In this document: positions 26,501-37,380 of the stretch, one piece after another
Numbering within the stretch: the stretch's first letter is position 1
How the letters are laid out: every line of letters starts with the position of its first letter
From: Polytrichum commune
Taxonomy: Eukaryota; Streptophyta; Polytrichopsida; Polytrichales; Polytrichaceae
Length of the DNA stretch: 48,428 bases
NCBI GenBank assembly: GCA_950295325.1
Contig: OX485804.1
Location: forward strand, 46,068,001-46,116,428
Direction of reading: 5' to 3'
Position numbers and translations under genes: made by a program
Notes under the pieces: model-generated
Databases searched by the model: none
Told to the model about the DNA's origin: nothing
Seen by the model: only the letters and a program-made list of their open reading frames with translations

Positions 26501-28541
26501 CCAACATTGAGACAGCTTCCGAACTCATGAGCTAATTGTACCTCATATATTTCTTCTCATTTATTTTCACCCATGATGTTAAGAAGCTGATAGTTCGGCT
26601 CCCACTCCCGAAATTCCAACTTGAACCCTTATTACCTCCAATGGTACCTTCCACTTCTCCCATCATAAGTGTTTCACCCTAGTGGTTTCCGTATGCATAA
26701 CAAATGCCATAAATGGTTAGGTTTTTAGATCCAGAAACTGCCACTTCATTTCCATGGCTCATCATCACTATCCTTGAGAGACAGCCTCCAAACCCATCCG
26801 CACCCATGAGCTAACTAAACCAGACAAATTTCTTCTCAAATAAGAAACCGATTGTTCGGCCCACCCCCAAAATTGCAAACTTGAATCCTTCAAACCTTCG
26901 ATGGCACCTTCCATTTCTCCCACTCATAAGTGATAAGTCCAGTGATGGTTTCAGTATCCAAACAACATGCCATGAAGGATTAGGGATTTAAAGGAAAAAG
27001 GTGCCTCTCCAATTCACGGGTCATCATCACTAACCTTGAGAGACAGCTTCCAAACCCATGAGTAAATTATACCACACAAACTGCTTCTCATTAATTTTGA
27101 AACATGGTGTTAAGAAGCTGATAGTTCGGCCCCAACTCCTAATGTTCCAACTTGAATCCTTTAAACCTCCGATGGAACCTTCACTTCATTAGTGATAACC
27201 CTAGTGAGGGGTTCAGTATCCCAACAAAATGACATCAAGGGTTAGGGTTTTACACCCCAAAAACTGCTCCTCAAATTCATGGCACATCATCATCGTCACT
27301 AACCTTGAGAGACAGCTTCCGAATCCATGAGTTAATTAAACCACACAAATTGCTTCTCATTAATTTTGAAACATGGTGTTAGGAAGCTGATAGTTTGGCC
27401 CCAACTCCCAATGTTCCAACTTGAATCCTTTAAACCTCCGATGGAACCTTCACTTCATTAGTGATAACCCTAGTGAGGGGTTCAGTATCCCAACAAAATG
27501 CCATCAAGGGTTAGGGTTTTACACCCCAAAAACTGCTCCTCAAATTCATGGCACGTCATCATCGTCACTAACCTTGAGAGACAGCTTCCGAATCCATGAG
27601 TTAATTATACCACACAAATTTCTTCTCACTAATTTTGAAACATGGTGTTAAGAAGCTGATAGTTCGGCCCCAACTCCCAATGTTCCAACTTGAATACTTC
27701 AAACCTCCGATGGAACCTTCACTTCATTAGTGATAACCCTAGTGAGGGGTTCAGTATCCCAACAAAATGCCATGCAGGGTTAGGGTTTTAAACCCCAAAA
27801 ACTGCTACTCCAATTCATAGCACGTCATCATCGTCACTAACCTTGAGAGACAGCTTCCGAACCCATGAGTTAATTATACCACACAAATTGCTTCTCATTA
27901 ATTTTGAAACATGGTGTTAAGAAGCTGATAGTTCGGCCCCCACTCCCAATGTTCCAACTTGAATCCTTTAAACCTCCGATGGAACCTTTACTTCATTAGT
28001 GATAACCTTAGTCACCAACAAAATGACATCAAGGGTTAGGGTTTTACACCCAAAAACTGCCACTCCAATTCATGGCACGTCATCATCGTCACTAACCTTG
28101 AAAGACAGCTTCCGAACCCATGAGCTAACTATACCACACGAATTTCTTCTCGTTGGTTTGAAACATGATGTGAAGAAGCTGATAGTTACCCCCCCCCCCC
28201 CCCCCCAGGTTCCAACTTGAATCCTTTAAACCTCCGATGGCACCTTCCACTTCACCCACGCATAAGTGATAACCCTAGTGATGGTTTCCAGAATCCAAAC
28301 AAAATGCCATGAAGAAATAGGGTTTTACATCCACTCCAATTCATGGCACATCATCATCATCACTAACCTTGAGAGACAGGTCGATGACAGGCTCGATATC
28401 TGGCACCACACATGCCAAGCTTCGCATCTGCTCCGCACCCACTCGTCGCAATCGCTCCACTTTGCCCTGCACACGTCTGAGCTGGTCCCGCATTCCCACA
28501 GTGTCGTCCTCGGCCCCCCCACCTTCCATGTGTCCCTCCAT
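20524..28541 (-). CDS. MTA: MTA, METTL3-type mRNA N6-adenosine methyltransferase
   Basis: Eight minus-strand exons: 28541-28368, 24428-23250, 23004-22906, 22625-22542, 22358-22000, 21773-21557, 21323-21244, 20845-20524. Every junction is GT-AG and in phase, giving 837 residues. The protein installs m6A on mRNA with S-adenosylmethionine, in a nuclear complex with a METTL14-type partner. Exon 1 (58 residues) matches the plant MTA N-terminus, ending [14 protein letters not shown]. Exon 2 (59-451) holds a Gly/Pro-rich linker and [28 protein letters not shown]. Exons 3-5 encode the paired CCCH zinc fingers ([29 protein letters not shown]). The catalytic DPPW is at about 584-587 in [20 protein letters not shown], followed by [30 protein letters not shown] and [17 protein letters not shown]. 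Arabidopsis MTA is 685 residues as I recall; the excess is mostly the exon 2 linker and the Gln/Ser/Thr-rich tail. The start is the first ATG, conserved with exon 1 homology. Confidence 0.95.
25396..25673 (+). mobile_element. Dispersed repeat, copy 2, inserted into one array unit
   Basis: About 280 bases interrupt an array unit between ..GTGGTAGCCTAG and CCCTAGTGGTTACAG. The body matches 5536-5770. CCTAG at both edges is a possible 5 bp target duplication, and the extra length explains why two array cores lie 492 instead of about 250 bases apart. CpG sites of copy 1 are mostly TG or CA here, so this is the more decayed copy. No coding capacity is seen. Confidence 0.7.
28189..28206 (+). repeat. 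Run of 18 C in the array
   Basis: One array unit has an uninterrupted 18-base C run where sister units read GGCCCCCACTCCC or similar, indicating slippage expansion of a short C tract. Such runs are also prone to sequencing length error. Confidence 0.9.
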
Positions 28542-28980
28542 GTTGCTTTGCTTATGTTAATCCTGTTCACTGTTTCCCTCACACCATAGCCATCATCCTC
28601 CTCCCTTCTCCTGCTGCTGCTGCTGCTGCAATGATACTCCTCCTCCCCCTCCTCCCCATCACCGGCACCAATGCACACCCCATCATCGATGATACACCCT
28701 TGCCTGCTGCCCAGCAATGCATTCCTGGAGGATGAGCGGATGTGTGATTGCGACGAGAATGCATCATCATATCACATCACATCACATCACATCACATAGT
28801 TGATTTGGTGTGCATGGGCAGTTATTGGGCGACGTCCGGGTCATCGGACGAGTTGCGACGAGTTGCGACGATCGGAGGAGAGTAAGAAGTTAGGTGCGTA
28901 CTTTGCAAGACAAGTGAAGTTCAAACTCTGCCCAAGCCAAGTGGACTTCAAAACTTTGGTGTAAGGGAAGGGAAGGGAAG
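28542..28980 (-). promoter_or_regulatory. Probable MTA promoter and 5' UTR, with microsatellites
   Basis: This is immediately upstream of the MTA start on the minus strand. It contains CTG repeats at 28611-28629, an ATCAC pentamer run at 28771-28797 and a GGGAA run starting at 28965. ATG-initiated frames on the minus strand, such as 28770-28579 (63 codons), would be uORFs if transcription starts far enough upstream. The transcription start is not visible. Confidence 0.35.
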
Positions 28981-28997
28981 GGAAGGGAAGGGAAGGG
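28965..28997 (+). repeat. GGGAA pentamer microsatellite, G-quadruplex-capable
   Basis: Six to seven GGGAA units in a row on the plus strand satisfy the G3-N2-G3-N2-G3-N2-G3 quadruplex pattern. The run sits about 430 bases upstream of the MTA start codon, at the edge of the next tandem array. Confidence 0.85.
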
Positions 28998-30620
28998 TGA
29001 GTGGGTTTGCACTAGGGTCCACGACTTAAGAAATTATAGAATTGAGCGATCTTATGGGTTGATAGAATGAAAGTTTGGAAGTGAAGAGTTTAAACTAGGA
29101 TATGGGTTCAAGGTATGAAATAATGAACCGGAAAAATATTGTGGTAGCACTTTCCTATCATTTATCAGCGGTTTTCACTCAAGAAAATACTCTTCCTAGT
29201 TTGAGAAATCAATTTTCAAGTTTGGGTTCAATGTTGAGTTTGAAAGTAAGGTTCATTTAAGGGGTGTTTTGGATGCCCGGTTGAGTTTCTTGGACCATGA
29301 TGTTGAGCCTACTGTACGGGAGGGTAAAATTGTCCAAGACCAAGGAAACTCTGAAATCAAGCAATCGTATTGGTCGAGAATAAAGTTTTGGACCCAAGAA
29401 GTTTAAACAGGGGTATGGGTCCAAGGTATGGAGAAATGAAGTGGCGATAAAGCGGCATCACAGGCCCGCCAAATCTCAGCGGTCCTTGCTCAAGGAAATA
29501 CTCCCCCTAGTTTGAGAAATCAATTTTCAAGCTTGGGTCTTATCTTGAGTATGAAAGTAAGTCCTAGATCCCAAGATTCTTGGACCAAGACCCTAACATT
29601 AATACACTCCCATGAAGAATGGGTTTAATTACACTAGGGTCCAAGACCAAGGAAACTATGGAATTGAGCAATCTTATTGGTTAAGATAAAGCTTTGGAGC
29701 GAAGCAATTTTGACTAGGGTATGTGCCAAAGGTTTGGGAAAAAAAAAACGAAATGGTGCTAATGTGGCATCACTTTCCCACCAAATCTTGGCAAACCAGA
29801 CTCAAGAAAAGAGGTACTTATTGCGTCCAATTTGAGAAACCAAACTTCAAGGTTGAGTCGAATCTTGAGTCCAAATGTGAGGTCCCTCAAGGGGTATTTG
29901 GACCCCAAGTTTCTTGGGCACGAACCTTAAGCATGTGTTTATACACTAGTAGAAAACTATGCCAAAAAAAATTGTAGTCAATTTTGGCTGTGGTTTTTTT
30001 GGGCATAATTTTCTACTAGTGATACTAGAGTCCAAGACCAACGAAACTCTAAATTTGAATGATCTTATTGGTTGCAAGAATTTTTTGGACCCAAAGAGTT
30101 TACACTATGGTTTGGTCCAAGGTATGAAAATTGAAATGGCACTAATGTAGCATCACTAAGTTCCCCGCCAAATCTTGTTAGTCCCCACTTGAGAAAATAC
30201 TCCTCCTAGTTTGAGAGATCAATCTACAAGCTTGAGTCTAATCTTGAGTCCAAAAGTAAAGAAATTGAAGGGGTGATTTGCACTCCCAAGTTTATTGGAC
30301 ATGGACCCGAAAATGAGTGTGCACTGCATGGGTTTACATTGAGGTCTAAGACCAAAGAAGCTTAACATCATGCAATCCCATTGGTCAAGAATACTTTTTT
30401 TGGACCCAAGGTGTTCACACCAAGGTCCAAAGGGTCCAAGTTTGAAGTTAATAAAATTGAAGTGGCCATAACGTGGCACCATTTTCCCTCCAATCTTGTT
30501 GGTCCCATTTCAAGAAAATGCTCTTAGTTTGAGAAAATTGGTTCATAAGCTTGGGTCCAATCTTGATTTGAACACCAACTTTCTTAGACGTGGACCCTAA
30601 TGTAAACTAAGCGTGCCAAC
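28998..30620. repeat. Second tandem array, five diverged units of about 300-320 bp
   Basis: The landmark TAGTTTGAGAAATCAATTTT, or a diverged form, lies at 29198, 29518, 29829, 30208 and 30525. Units share TGGACCCAAG, CCAAGACCAA(G)GAAACT, GATCTTATTGG, ATGTGGCATCACTTTCC and CTCAAGAAAATAC. The long 379-base spacing is caused by the CACTA MITE at 29944-30021; without it that unit is about 298. No open reading frame is conserved between units. Inverted relatives lie at 12961-13325. Confidence 0.85.
29944..30021. mobile_element. 78 bp CACTA-type MITE with ATA target duplication
   Basis: The ends CACTAGTAGAAAACTATGCC and its reverse complement (GGCATAATTTTCTACTAGTG, ending at 30021) make an almost complete palindrome with a small loop. 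ATA flanks both sides (29941-29943 and 30022-30024). CACTA termini with a 3 bp duplication define CMC/EnSpm-derived MITEs. It interrupts the third unit of the array, so it inserted after the array formed. Confidence 0.9.
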
Positions 30621-33440
30621 CAAACCATGCAATGTTTATTGCTATCAGTTGCTATTGGAGCTTTATAAGGTAAGGATGTGTGCTTTACCATGTGTACACA
30701 ATTGTCATCATCGCCCACCAATTTATGTTTTTAAGAGAGTTCCTCTCTGGAGGCATTGGCAGAGCAAATATGCAAGCATTTATCCGACCAAGACCTCCAA
30801 AGAGAGACCATTCATAACATAATGGGTGGATGTTGAGAAATTTTGTTTATGAACGGAGGGACAAACATGGTACCTTATAACGCCTCAAATGCCAAATGAC
30901 ATTGCATGGTTTGATGGGGCATGCTCAAGGCATGCTCTAATCTGAGTTTACTTAACATAGGCCTACTAAGAGCAAATCATGTTAAAATGCTTATTGGCTT
31001 CACCATGGAGCGCAATTGTTGGTTTCATTGGCATATTATGTCTATAAGCAACACGAGGAAGAATTTGTTGATGTGGCATTTTACGAATGGCTACTGTGGT
31101 GTTGAATTATTGTTTTTTCTCGCCTAGCTAGGAATTGAGTAGGCATATGCTAGGAAATGAACCATAAATTATTATTTCCACATGTATGAACAAACTATGG
31201 CCTTGAGGTTGTAGAAAATAGGAATGGCTAACAAGAGGGGGGGCTCATACTCTTTACTTAGCATCATAACTTTGTTGGAGTTGTGGTCTCTTTAGTTTTG
31301 GAGAATAGGTTGTGATAGCAATATCTAAGAGATTCATAGTCGCAAGGCTATAGACTGTTGTTGGAGTAATCCTATATTCCATTTTGGAATTTTATCGAAA
31401 AGAAGTCTATGGGCGATGAAAGCAGCTTCTAGCTTCTGGTGAGGCCATGTTGCCTGTGCATTCTCGACCGTCGGATTTGACCGATGTAAGATCTCCACCG
31501 TTCCTGCCACCACTCATCCACTGCTTTGAATCATGATATGTTCCATGAGACCCTTCAAATTCTTTGGCCTAGTTTGCAATCTTTGTGTGTCGGAATCGGT
31601 TGAAATTTCAATTTAGACTATGGTCTTTGTGATGATGAGTTGACCATGAGATTCACACGTGTTTGAATTAATGTTTTGGGTATATGCATGAGGGACTGAT
31701 ATTTTAAGGTGAGAGGAGGGAAGGTTAGTTGTGGTGAAATTGAAGTTTTCGAAAGTGTTTGGTTTATCAAAGTATGTGATTCGTCATGAGCATAACGTTT
31801 TCTGTATGAGGCAAGTTGGTGCATTGTAAGGCTATCCTTCCAAACTCTGAGTGCTTAATTTCATTGATAAGTTGATACTTTGAGTTATAAGGAGTGATAA
31901 TGAATTCCTTAACTTTGAATACTAGCACTTCTTGAATGTTGACATTCTATCAAGACATGACTCAGACTATGGCTTATTTGAAGATGTTTAGAGAGAGTGG
32001 ACCTTGTTTGTTTGGAGTATAGACTGAAAGAGGATATTCACATTTGTTGTTTTGCATGTGAGTAAGACCAAAGTCACATGTTGGTATTGAAAGGTTGATA
32101 GAGAAAGGTGGAGTGATCCTTCACTTATAAGATGGACATTCTTCTCTGAGTCTTTGAAAATGGCACTTTATGAACGCAAAGTGTAATTCAAAGAGAGATG
32201 TAAATTCAATTGCGGACAAAACATAAGTTTTCACAACATTTACATCAACTAGTGGAGTGATTATCTGCCAATAACTCGCATGAGTTGAGGGAGTATCTGA
32301 CCTCGTTGAGAGGGAAGAGGGATCAACTTTATTTGCCACTCTGCAAACAATACTAACTAGGTAGTGTTACAAGATTGTTGGAAAATTTTATGGTCTCTTA
32401 TAACTAGGAACTTTTTGGACTTCCTACATTTCTAACACTTGGCAAGCTGGAAGTTGAAGAGGTAGTAAGGTAAACGTTGGTGACAAGAGATTTGGTTCTT
32501 GAGCATTGATTGCTAGCGTGCTAAAAGCTTTAATTACATGGATGTGTGTAATTTGTTTTTGTATGCTAATAGCAGATCTATGTTATTTTAGCCATGGATA
32601 TTCAATACAACAAGTCAAATAGCCTTGAGCAAGCATAGTGAATTAATATGTATTCTTAAAAAGAAGATTACGCATTGAAATTAAGAAGTGATATGAATGA
32701 AGTAAGACTATGGCACCTTGCTTGAGTTGTGGTTTGGCCTATTGTCTTATGCAATGGATACTTACTTTTTTCATTGATGGTGAGGTAAAGACATTTGTCT
32801 CATAGCATAATTAAGTTAATAAAAAAGAACTGAAAACCATGCAAGGGTGATTACACTGCCAATTCAAGTTACACTAAATAAGGCTAATTAACACAAGATT
32901 ATTGACCACACCAAAGTGCCCTTGGCTTTGGTAAAGAGACAAAAATGGGATTTATATTTGCAAGACTATTGACAATGTTTTCCCACTGCACAAAGTCAAG
33001 TCAAATGAACTTACCAACAGACTATTGCTTGGGTAAATAGTGTGAGATTAAGCGATTATCACAAAATGCATGTACTATGATTGAAAGACTTTTAAATCCT
33101 TATTCTTAAATGTATCGTCAACCAAAATCCTAAATAACCTTAAGTAAACCTTAAAATGTCTTAATAAAACTTATATGGGACACTTAGATGACCTAAAGAT
33201 CACCTTTAAAGTCTTCCTTGAGTGTGTAACCTTGGTTTTGTTCCATCCAAAATCTAAGCTACAGCTACAAAGAGGATGATTATAACCCATAACCATAAAT
33301 TGGATTTTGGTTATACAATCTTTGTGATTGGTGTACTAGAATCCTCCATAAACAATATGAAATGTCAAGTTTGTCAAGGCAATGGCATGTTATTTGTGAA
33401 CATGTACATTTAAGGAGCCATTTTGGGGTTGTTTGTTCAC
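30621..33440. other. Gene-free stretch, nothing recognised
   Basis: A+T-rich DNA with no exon homology I recognise and no repeat whose ends can be placed. The open frames are about 60-72 codons and lack family motifs. Old retrotransposon remnants are possible but not demonstrable by eye. Confidence 0.4.
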
Positions 33441-33483
33441 GTGGTTTGTTGTTAAAGTTGTCGGCATTGGTTAGTGTGAAGAA

Positions 33484-34228
33484 TTAGGTGTTTTTGTTTG
33501 CTTGTAGGGTCTTGGTAATGAGGTGTACGGCTTTGTTGTGTCGTACTATTCTTAGGCCTTTTAAGTATGGATGTTCACATGTTGATAGGAGATGGGGCAA
33601 TGTGTCTCTATCGTTGAGATGGCATAGTATGCAGTTGGGGTTTTTATGTGTGAGGGGCCAAAATATGGTCTTCCTATGGTTACCCATGTATTGTGCATAT
33701 CGAAATTTGAGTGTGTTGGGTGATTTGGGCATCTGTTACATTTTCATTTTCCAAAAGTGGTTGGATAGTTTTTGGTGTATTTGGGTGTTTGATAACCATT
33801 TGTCTACGTATGGGAATTTGATTTTGGTGGTTGCCGATTTGCGGTTTTGGTGTTCTTTTGTTATAAATGTATGTAGATTGCGGATGGCTCCATCATGGGT
33901 GGTTGTGGGGCAACTTGCTAGCCAGTAGGGGGTAGGATGTGTTGTGTGTATGCATGGGGTGTTGGTTGGTTTCTCTTTAAGTGTTCCTCTGTTGGCTAGT
34001 ATGTCAATTATTTCATTCCCGGTAATACCCAAGTGTGCGCGTACTTTATGTATGTGTGTGGTATGTGGAGTCCAATATATATAGTGTACTATTGTTGTTA
34101 TTAGTAGTTTGTCTGGGTGGTGGTGTTGTGATATCGGGTGTTGAATGTGGTTGTTAATTAAAAATATGCTATTTAGACTGTCTGTGAATATATATATGTG
34201 TGTTGAGTTGTGTGGATTGTATTGATTT
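33484..34228 (-). pseudogene. LINE ORF2 C-terminal fragment (RNase H plus zinc-knuckle-like end)
   Basis: Minus-strand translation from about 34228 reads an RNase H segment (STHIYIFTDSLNSIFLINN, then KVRAHLGITGNEIIDILANRG, the acidic and His-x-Gly motifs of the fold). After one in-frame TAA at 33738-33736 it continues in the same frame with PNCILCHLNDRDTLPHLLSTC, a CxxC..H..C end typical of plant non-LTR ORF2 proteins, and ends at 33484. The reverse transcriptase and endonuclease parts are absent. This is a both-ends-truncated dead copy with a single internal stop, so it is not very old. Confidence 0.8.
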
Positions 34229-34394
34229 TATGGCACTTGCTCATTTGTAACTGTGCCTCCAACTTCTTCAATCTTCGCACTATTTGCATTTGTGATTTGC
34301 TTTCTGAAAAAGCAGCCCAAACGTCACCATTTCTGGTGGCCGTATCATCTCAGTACTGTTAATAGATATCCAAATCATTGATCATCATCATGTG

Positions 34395-35722
34395 CAGTGT
34401 TCAAGATTGAAGCCCTCATATGAGTTTCATTTTGAAGGGCTCTAAAATTTGAGCCCTTCGGTTGAAGGGCTAGTTCAAATTCAAGACGTCAATTCAGTAA
34501 TATAGAAATAAAATATAAAAAACTCATATTAAACTTATGCATGATTTATATGGTGCATGCTTCCAATACAATGTGAAGAATTAAGAATCAACCATCTAAC
34601 TCCACCTCTTCTAGTGATAATGCCCTACGCTTGTTGGTTCTTGTGCCAATTTTCCAAGATTCAAAAATACTATCCCAATCCATGAATTCAACTCCTAACC
34701 CATTTAGACTAACCCTCATTAAAGCATCTAGTGTGTCAAGGTTGAGTCTAGTTCTCCTTTCACTCTTAACCCAATTTTGCTTTGAAAAACCACGCTCACA
34801 AACAGCAGTGCTAGTTGGGATCACAAGTATGGCTTGCCATAGCGACATCATAGTTGGCCAATTAATCATGAACTCCCGGTCATTGCCACAAAAAACCCAA
34901 GCTTCTTGCATACTTCGGCGTTCACAAACGGAACATAACATCTCCACGAATTCTAGCAATTCCGCATTGCATTGATTAACAAGGTCATCGCTCCAACGGA
35001 AATGTGTCACCAACCGGTTCAACCATTGTTCCGTTAATGTCCCTCTATCCAATTCATCTACGGGATAGTGCTTCGGGCTAAAAAGCCGGGCCGCATTGAA
35101 AATGGACAAGTCAGGAAATCGATCATTGAGTGAATCGATGATCTTCTGCACATACTGCCTCCCCAACATGATGCATGCCTCCAATGAGCCTCCTACGTCA
35201 CACTCGGGCATGGAATCATAATGCAAGATATGCATTTTTTCACACCCAAAACTATCAACATACAATATCTGCCCATTGGGTACTACCTCGCGGAGAAACT
35301 TTCCTAGGTGTTTGGTTGTCAGGCCAAAACTTACACCCAGATAGTGTCTACGAAACAAGCTGATTGTTACATCAATCGTAGAAGCTATGCTAGTGATATC
35401 TACAAGATCAAACTGAAACTTGCGATTGACCTTATTCAACTCTGATAATATATCAACTAGCATGTGAATGAAAAATTGGAACTGAAGAGAAGTTAGATCC
35501 TTGTACCATGTGGGTTCTTCAACCTCCCAAAGTTACCATGTACAGCGACCTCCTCGTCACTGTAGCGCTACAGTGTTGACGGGTGTAAAAATTTTGAAGA
35601 CGTCAAGTGAAGTTTTCATTTTGAGTTTGGGGTTGCATTTTGAAGGGCTGTTTTGAGAGAGGTATATTTTGAAGGGCCAAATCGCGTTTGAAGGGCATTG
35701 AAGACTTCAATCTTGAACACTG
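34395..35722 (-). mobile_element. hAT transposon, 1328 bp, with intact ends and 8 bp target duplication
   Basis: Both ends read CAGTGTTCAAGATTGAAG inward, an 18 bp perfect terminal inverted repeat starting CAGTG as in hAT elements. They are flanked by identical ATCATGTG at 34387-34394 and 35723-35730. Subterminal TTGAAGGGCT-type repeats occur at both ends. It encodes only the C-terminal part of a transposase, so it is an internally deleted, non-autonomous copy. The perfect duplication points to recent insertion. Confidence 0.95.
34588..35463 (-). pseudogene. Truncated hAT transposase (C-terminal dimerisation domain)
   Basis: This is a 291-residue open frame on the minus strand. Homologous reading continues upstream without ATG to 35532 (LWEVEEPTWYKDLTSLQFQFF), where a stop ends it. 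The C-terminus has the hAT dimerisation signature, with INWPTMMSLWQAILVIPTSTAVCERGFSKQN abbreviated here as W..M..LW..IL.IPTS.A..ERGFS, then SERRTRLNLDTLDALMRVSL. The N-terminal BED zinc finger and most of the RNase-H-like catalytic region are missing; the deletion junction lies between 35533 and the right end. It cannot be an active transposase by itself. Confidence 0.88.
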
Positions 35723-35730
35723 ATCATGTG

Positions 35731-37380
35731 TCGAAAACAAGTTTGCCACTCATTTCATAAATTCAGAATCTTCGCTCTTTGGCCTAATTTTACTTGCAAT
35801 AAGCCCATGGATCTATGACAACTTGTGTGATTCTTGAAAGCAAGCCCAAAGATCATCATTCGCACGTTCAAGGTCATCTAGGTATTGTAGATATTTCTTG
35901 CCAATCATCGTTGTTTTGCCAAACCACTAATTCCACATTCTCAATGTCCTTGTTGATCTCCGTGATTTTTTTTAAAGTTGAGTTCAAACTCAAAGCCATG
36001 AGATTAATTTGGTGCTTATCACACAAGAGCGGATTCCAATACGATGTAGTGACTTAGTACTTGACCCACAACCTAGCTCCATGACCGCATGTTGGGGATT
36101 AGAGTAGAGGTGCCCATAATCAATCACTTCAGAGATTCCACGCCAGATTTGGACAAGTATAAGGCACTGAAAATCTTTCTCGTGTAGGAAGATAGAAATC
36201 AAGAGGACTACAAAAATTTGGTAATTTTATTCTTTGAATTGAAGTTATTGTGAACTTTTGAAGCCAAAAGTGGGCCTGAACATATTACCGATGTTTAGAG
36301 TTTGCTACAACCGCTCATTCCTCCTCGCTTTGGCACTCAAAACCATGACATATGTCATGACACTGTTGGTTCTGGCCTAATCGAAATTTAGTCCCAACCT
36401 GATCAAAATTCCGGTACCCTATATATGGCCAATGGGGTCCTTAGCGGAAATAGGCACCTTTACTATACATTTGATCTTAGTCTAACATAGTTTTATTACC
36501 ACCCTCTAGTTATGTCTTTCACAATAAAAAGTTTGTTGACAACCTATTTTTACTTCACATTAACAATGAGAATTCTCAAAGTACTTTTACATTCACATTT
36601 TCATTCAGGTCTATTCATACTTCACTCCTAAAAGCTCACAATGAATTTTTTTGTCCAAGCAAGAAATTTGGGCAGGATGGAAGGGAATGCAAATGAGACC
36701 GTTTTGCTTCAAATTTGGCAATAAATGGCATATGCAACTAGGTAATTACTCATGAAATTTGGAACCCTTTTTTCCATTAAGGGCTTAATCTTTTTAACAC
36801 AAATGTGCTAAAACCGATAGCCCCCTTTCAATGGTTGACACAGAAACAAATTTCTTTTTTGGGAAAATGACATTCTCATCTCCAAAGACCACTTACCAAA
36901 AAATCAAAAGCAAAGATACGTTTTTATCATGCACCTAGCTTGGATCTTTTAGCATCCCAATTCTTATATTCAATGTTTTGAAATGTTCATAACTCATCAG
37001 AAAGTGCACATTATATTATAAGTGGTGAAGCATTTTACCACACATATCGACAGTTATTATGCATGACAAATATGGCATTCACTCACAAATTCGTTGAAGA
37101 AGACTGGTGTGGATTGGACACTTTTCTGATACTGATGCCTTCTTTGCGGCCAAATTCAAGCACTCACATTTTTAAAATACTTGCAAATGTATCGGTGACA
37201 ATTTTCACTTTCATGGAATGTTTTTGTGAGTCTTTGAAGAGAAGATTCTCATGCTCAATAATGGATCACGTAGGGCCCCCATAACTAAATGGCTATGTCA
37301 ACTGATTGTAACTCAATGTCATGTCTCCCCCTTTGAGCCACATGTTTTGCAATAAGAATTGAGCACTCCACTGCTCAGGG
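35731..37380. other. Gene-free stretch, nothing recognised
   Basis: Both strands show only short open frames without motifs and no clear terminal repeats. It is probably old repeat-derived DNA. Confidence 0.4.

Larger units (their letters stand above)
25040..28366. repeat. Tandem array, period 250-271 bp, about 12-13 units, containing exon 1 donor copies
   Basis: The core TTGAGAGACAG, or a close variant, occurs at 25261, 25753, 26003, 26257, 26507, 26773, 27036, 27305, 27574, 27843, 28098 and 28369. The last is the true end of MTA exon 1. Spacings are 250-271, except 492 where a foreign element is inserted. The youngest units (27036-27843) are nearly identical at exactly 269 bases; distal units are diverged. 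Each unit also holds GAAGCTGATAGTT, TTCAAACCTCC or TTTAAACCTCC, and usually TTAGGGTTT. On the minus strand each unit reads CTGTCTCTCAAG/GTTAGTGATGA or a close variant, a copy of the exon 1 donor. Confidence 0.92.
24429..28367 (-). other. MTA intron 1, 3.9 kb, mostly tandem array
   Basis: The donor is AAG/GTTAGTG at 28367 and the acceptor TTAACAG/GTTGCATC at 24429, read on the minus strand. The intron is far longer than the other six (roughly 125 to 400 bases). About 3.3 kb of it is the 250-270 bp array described separately; only about 24430-25040 is unique-looking. Confidence 0.9.

Noticed and set aside
25040-28366. Reading the MTA intron array as a CRISPR or as a coding repeat
   Set aside because: Units are contiguous without unique spacers, contain many stops in all frames, and the locus is a plant intron.
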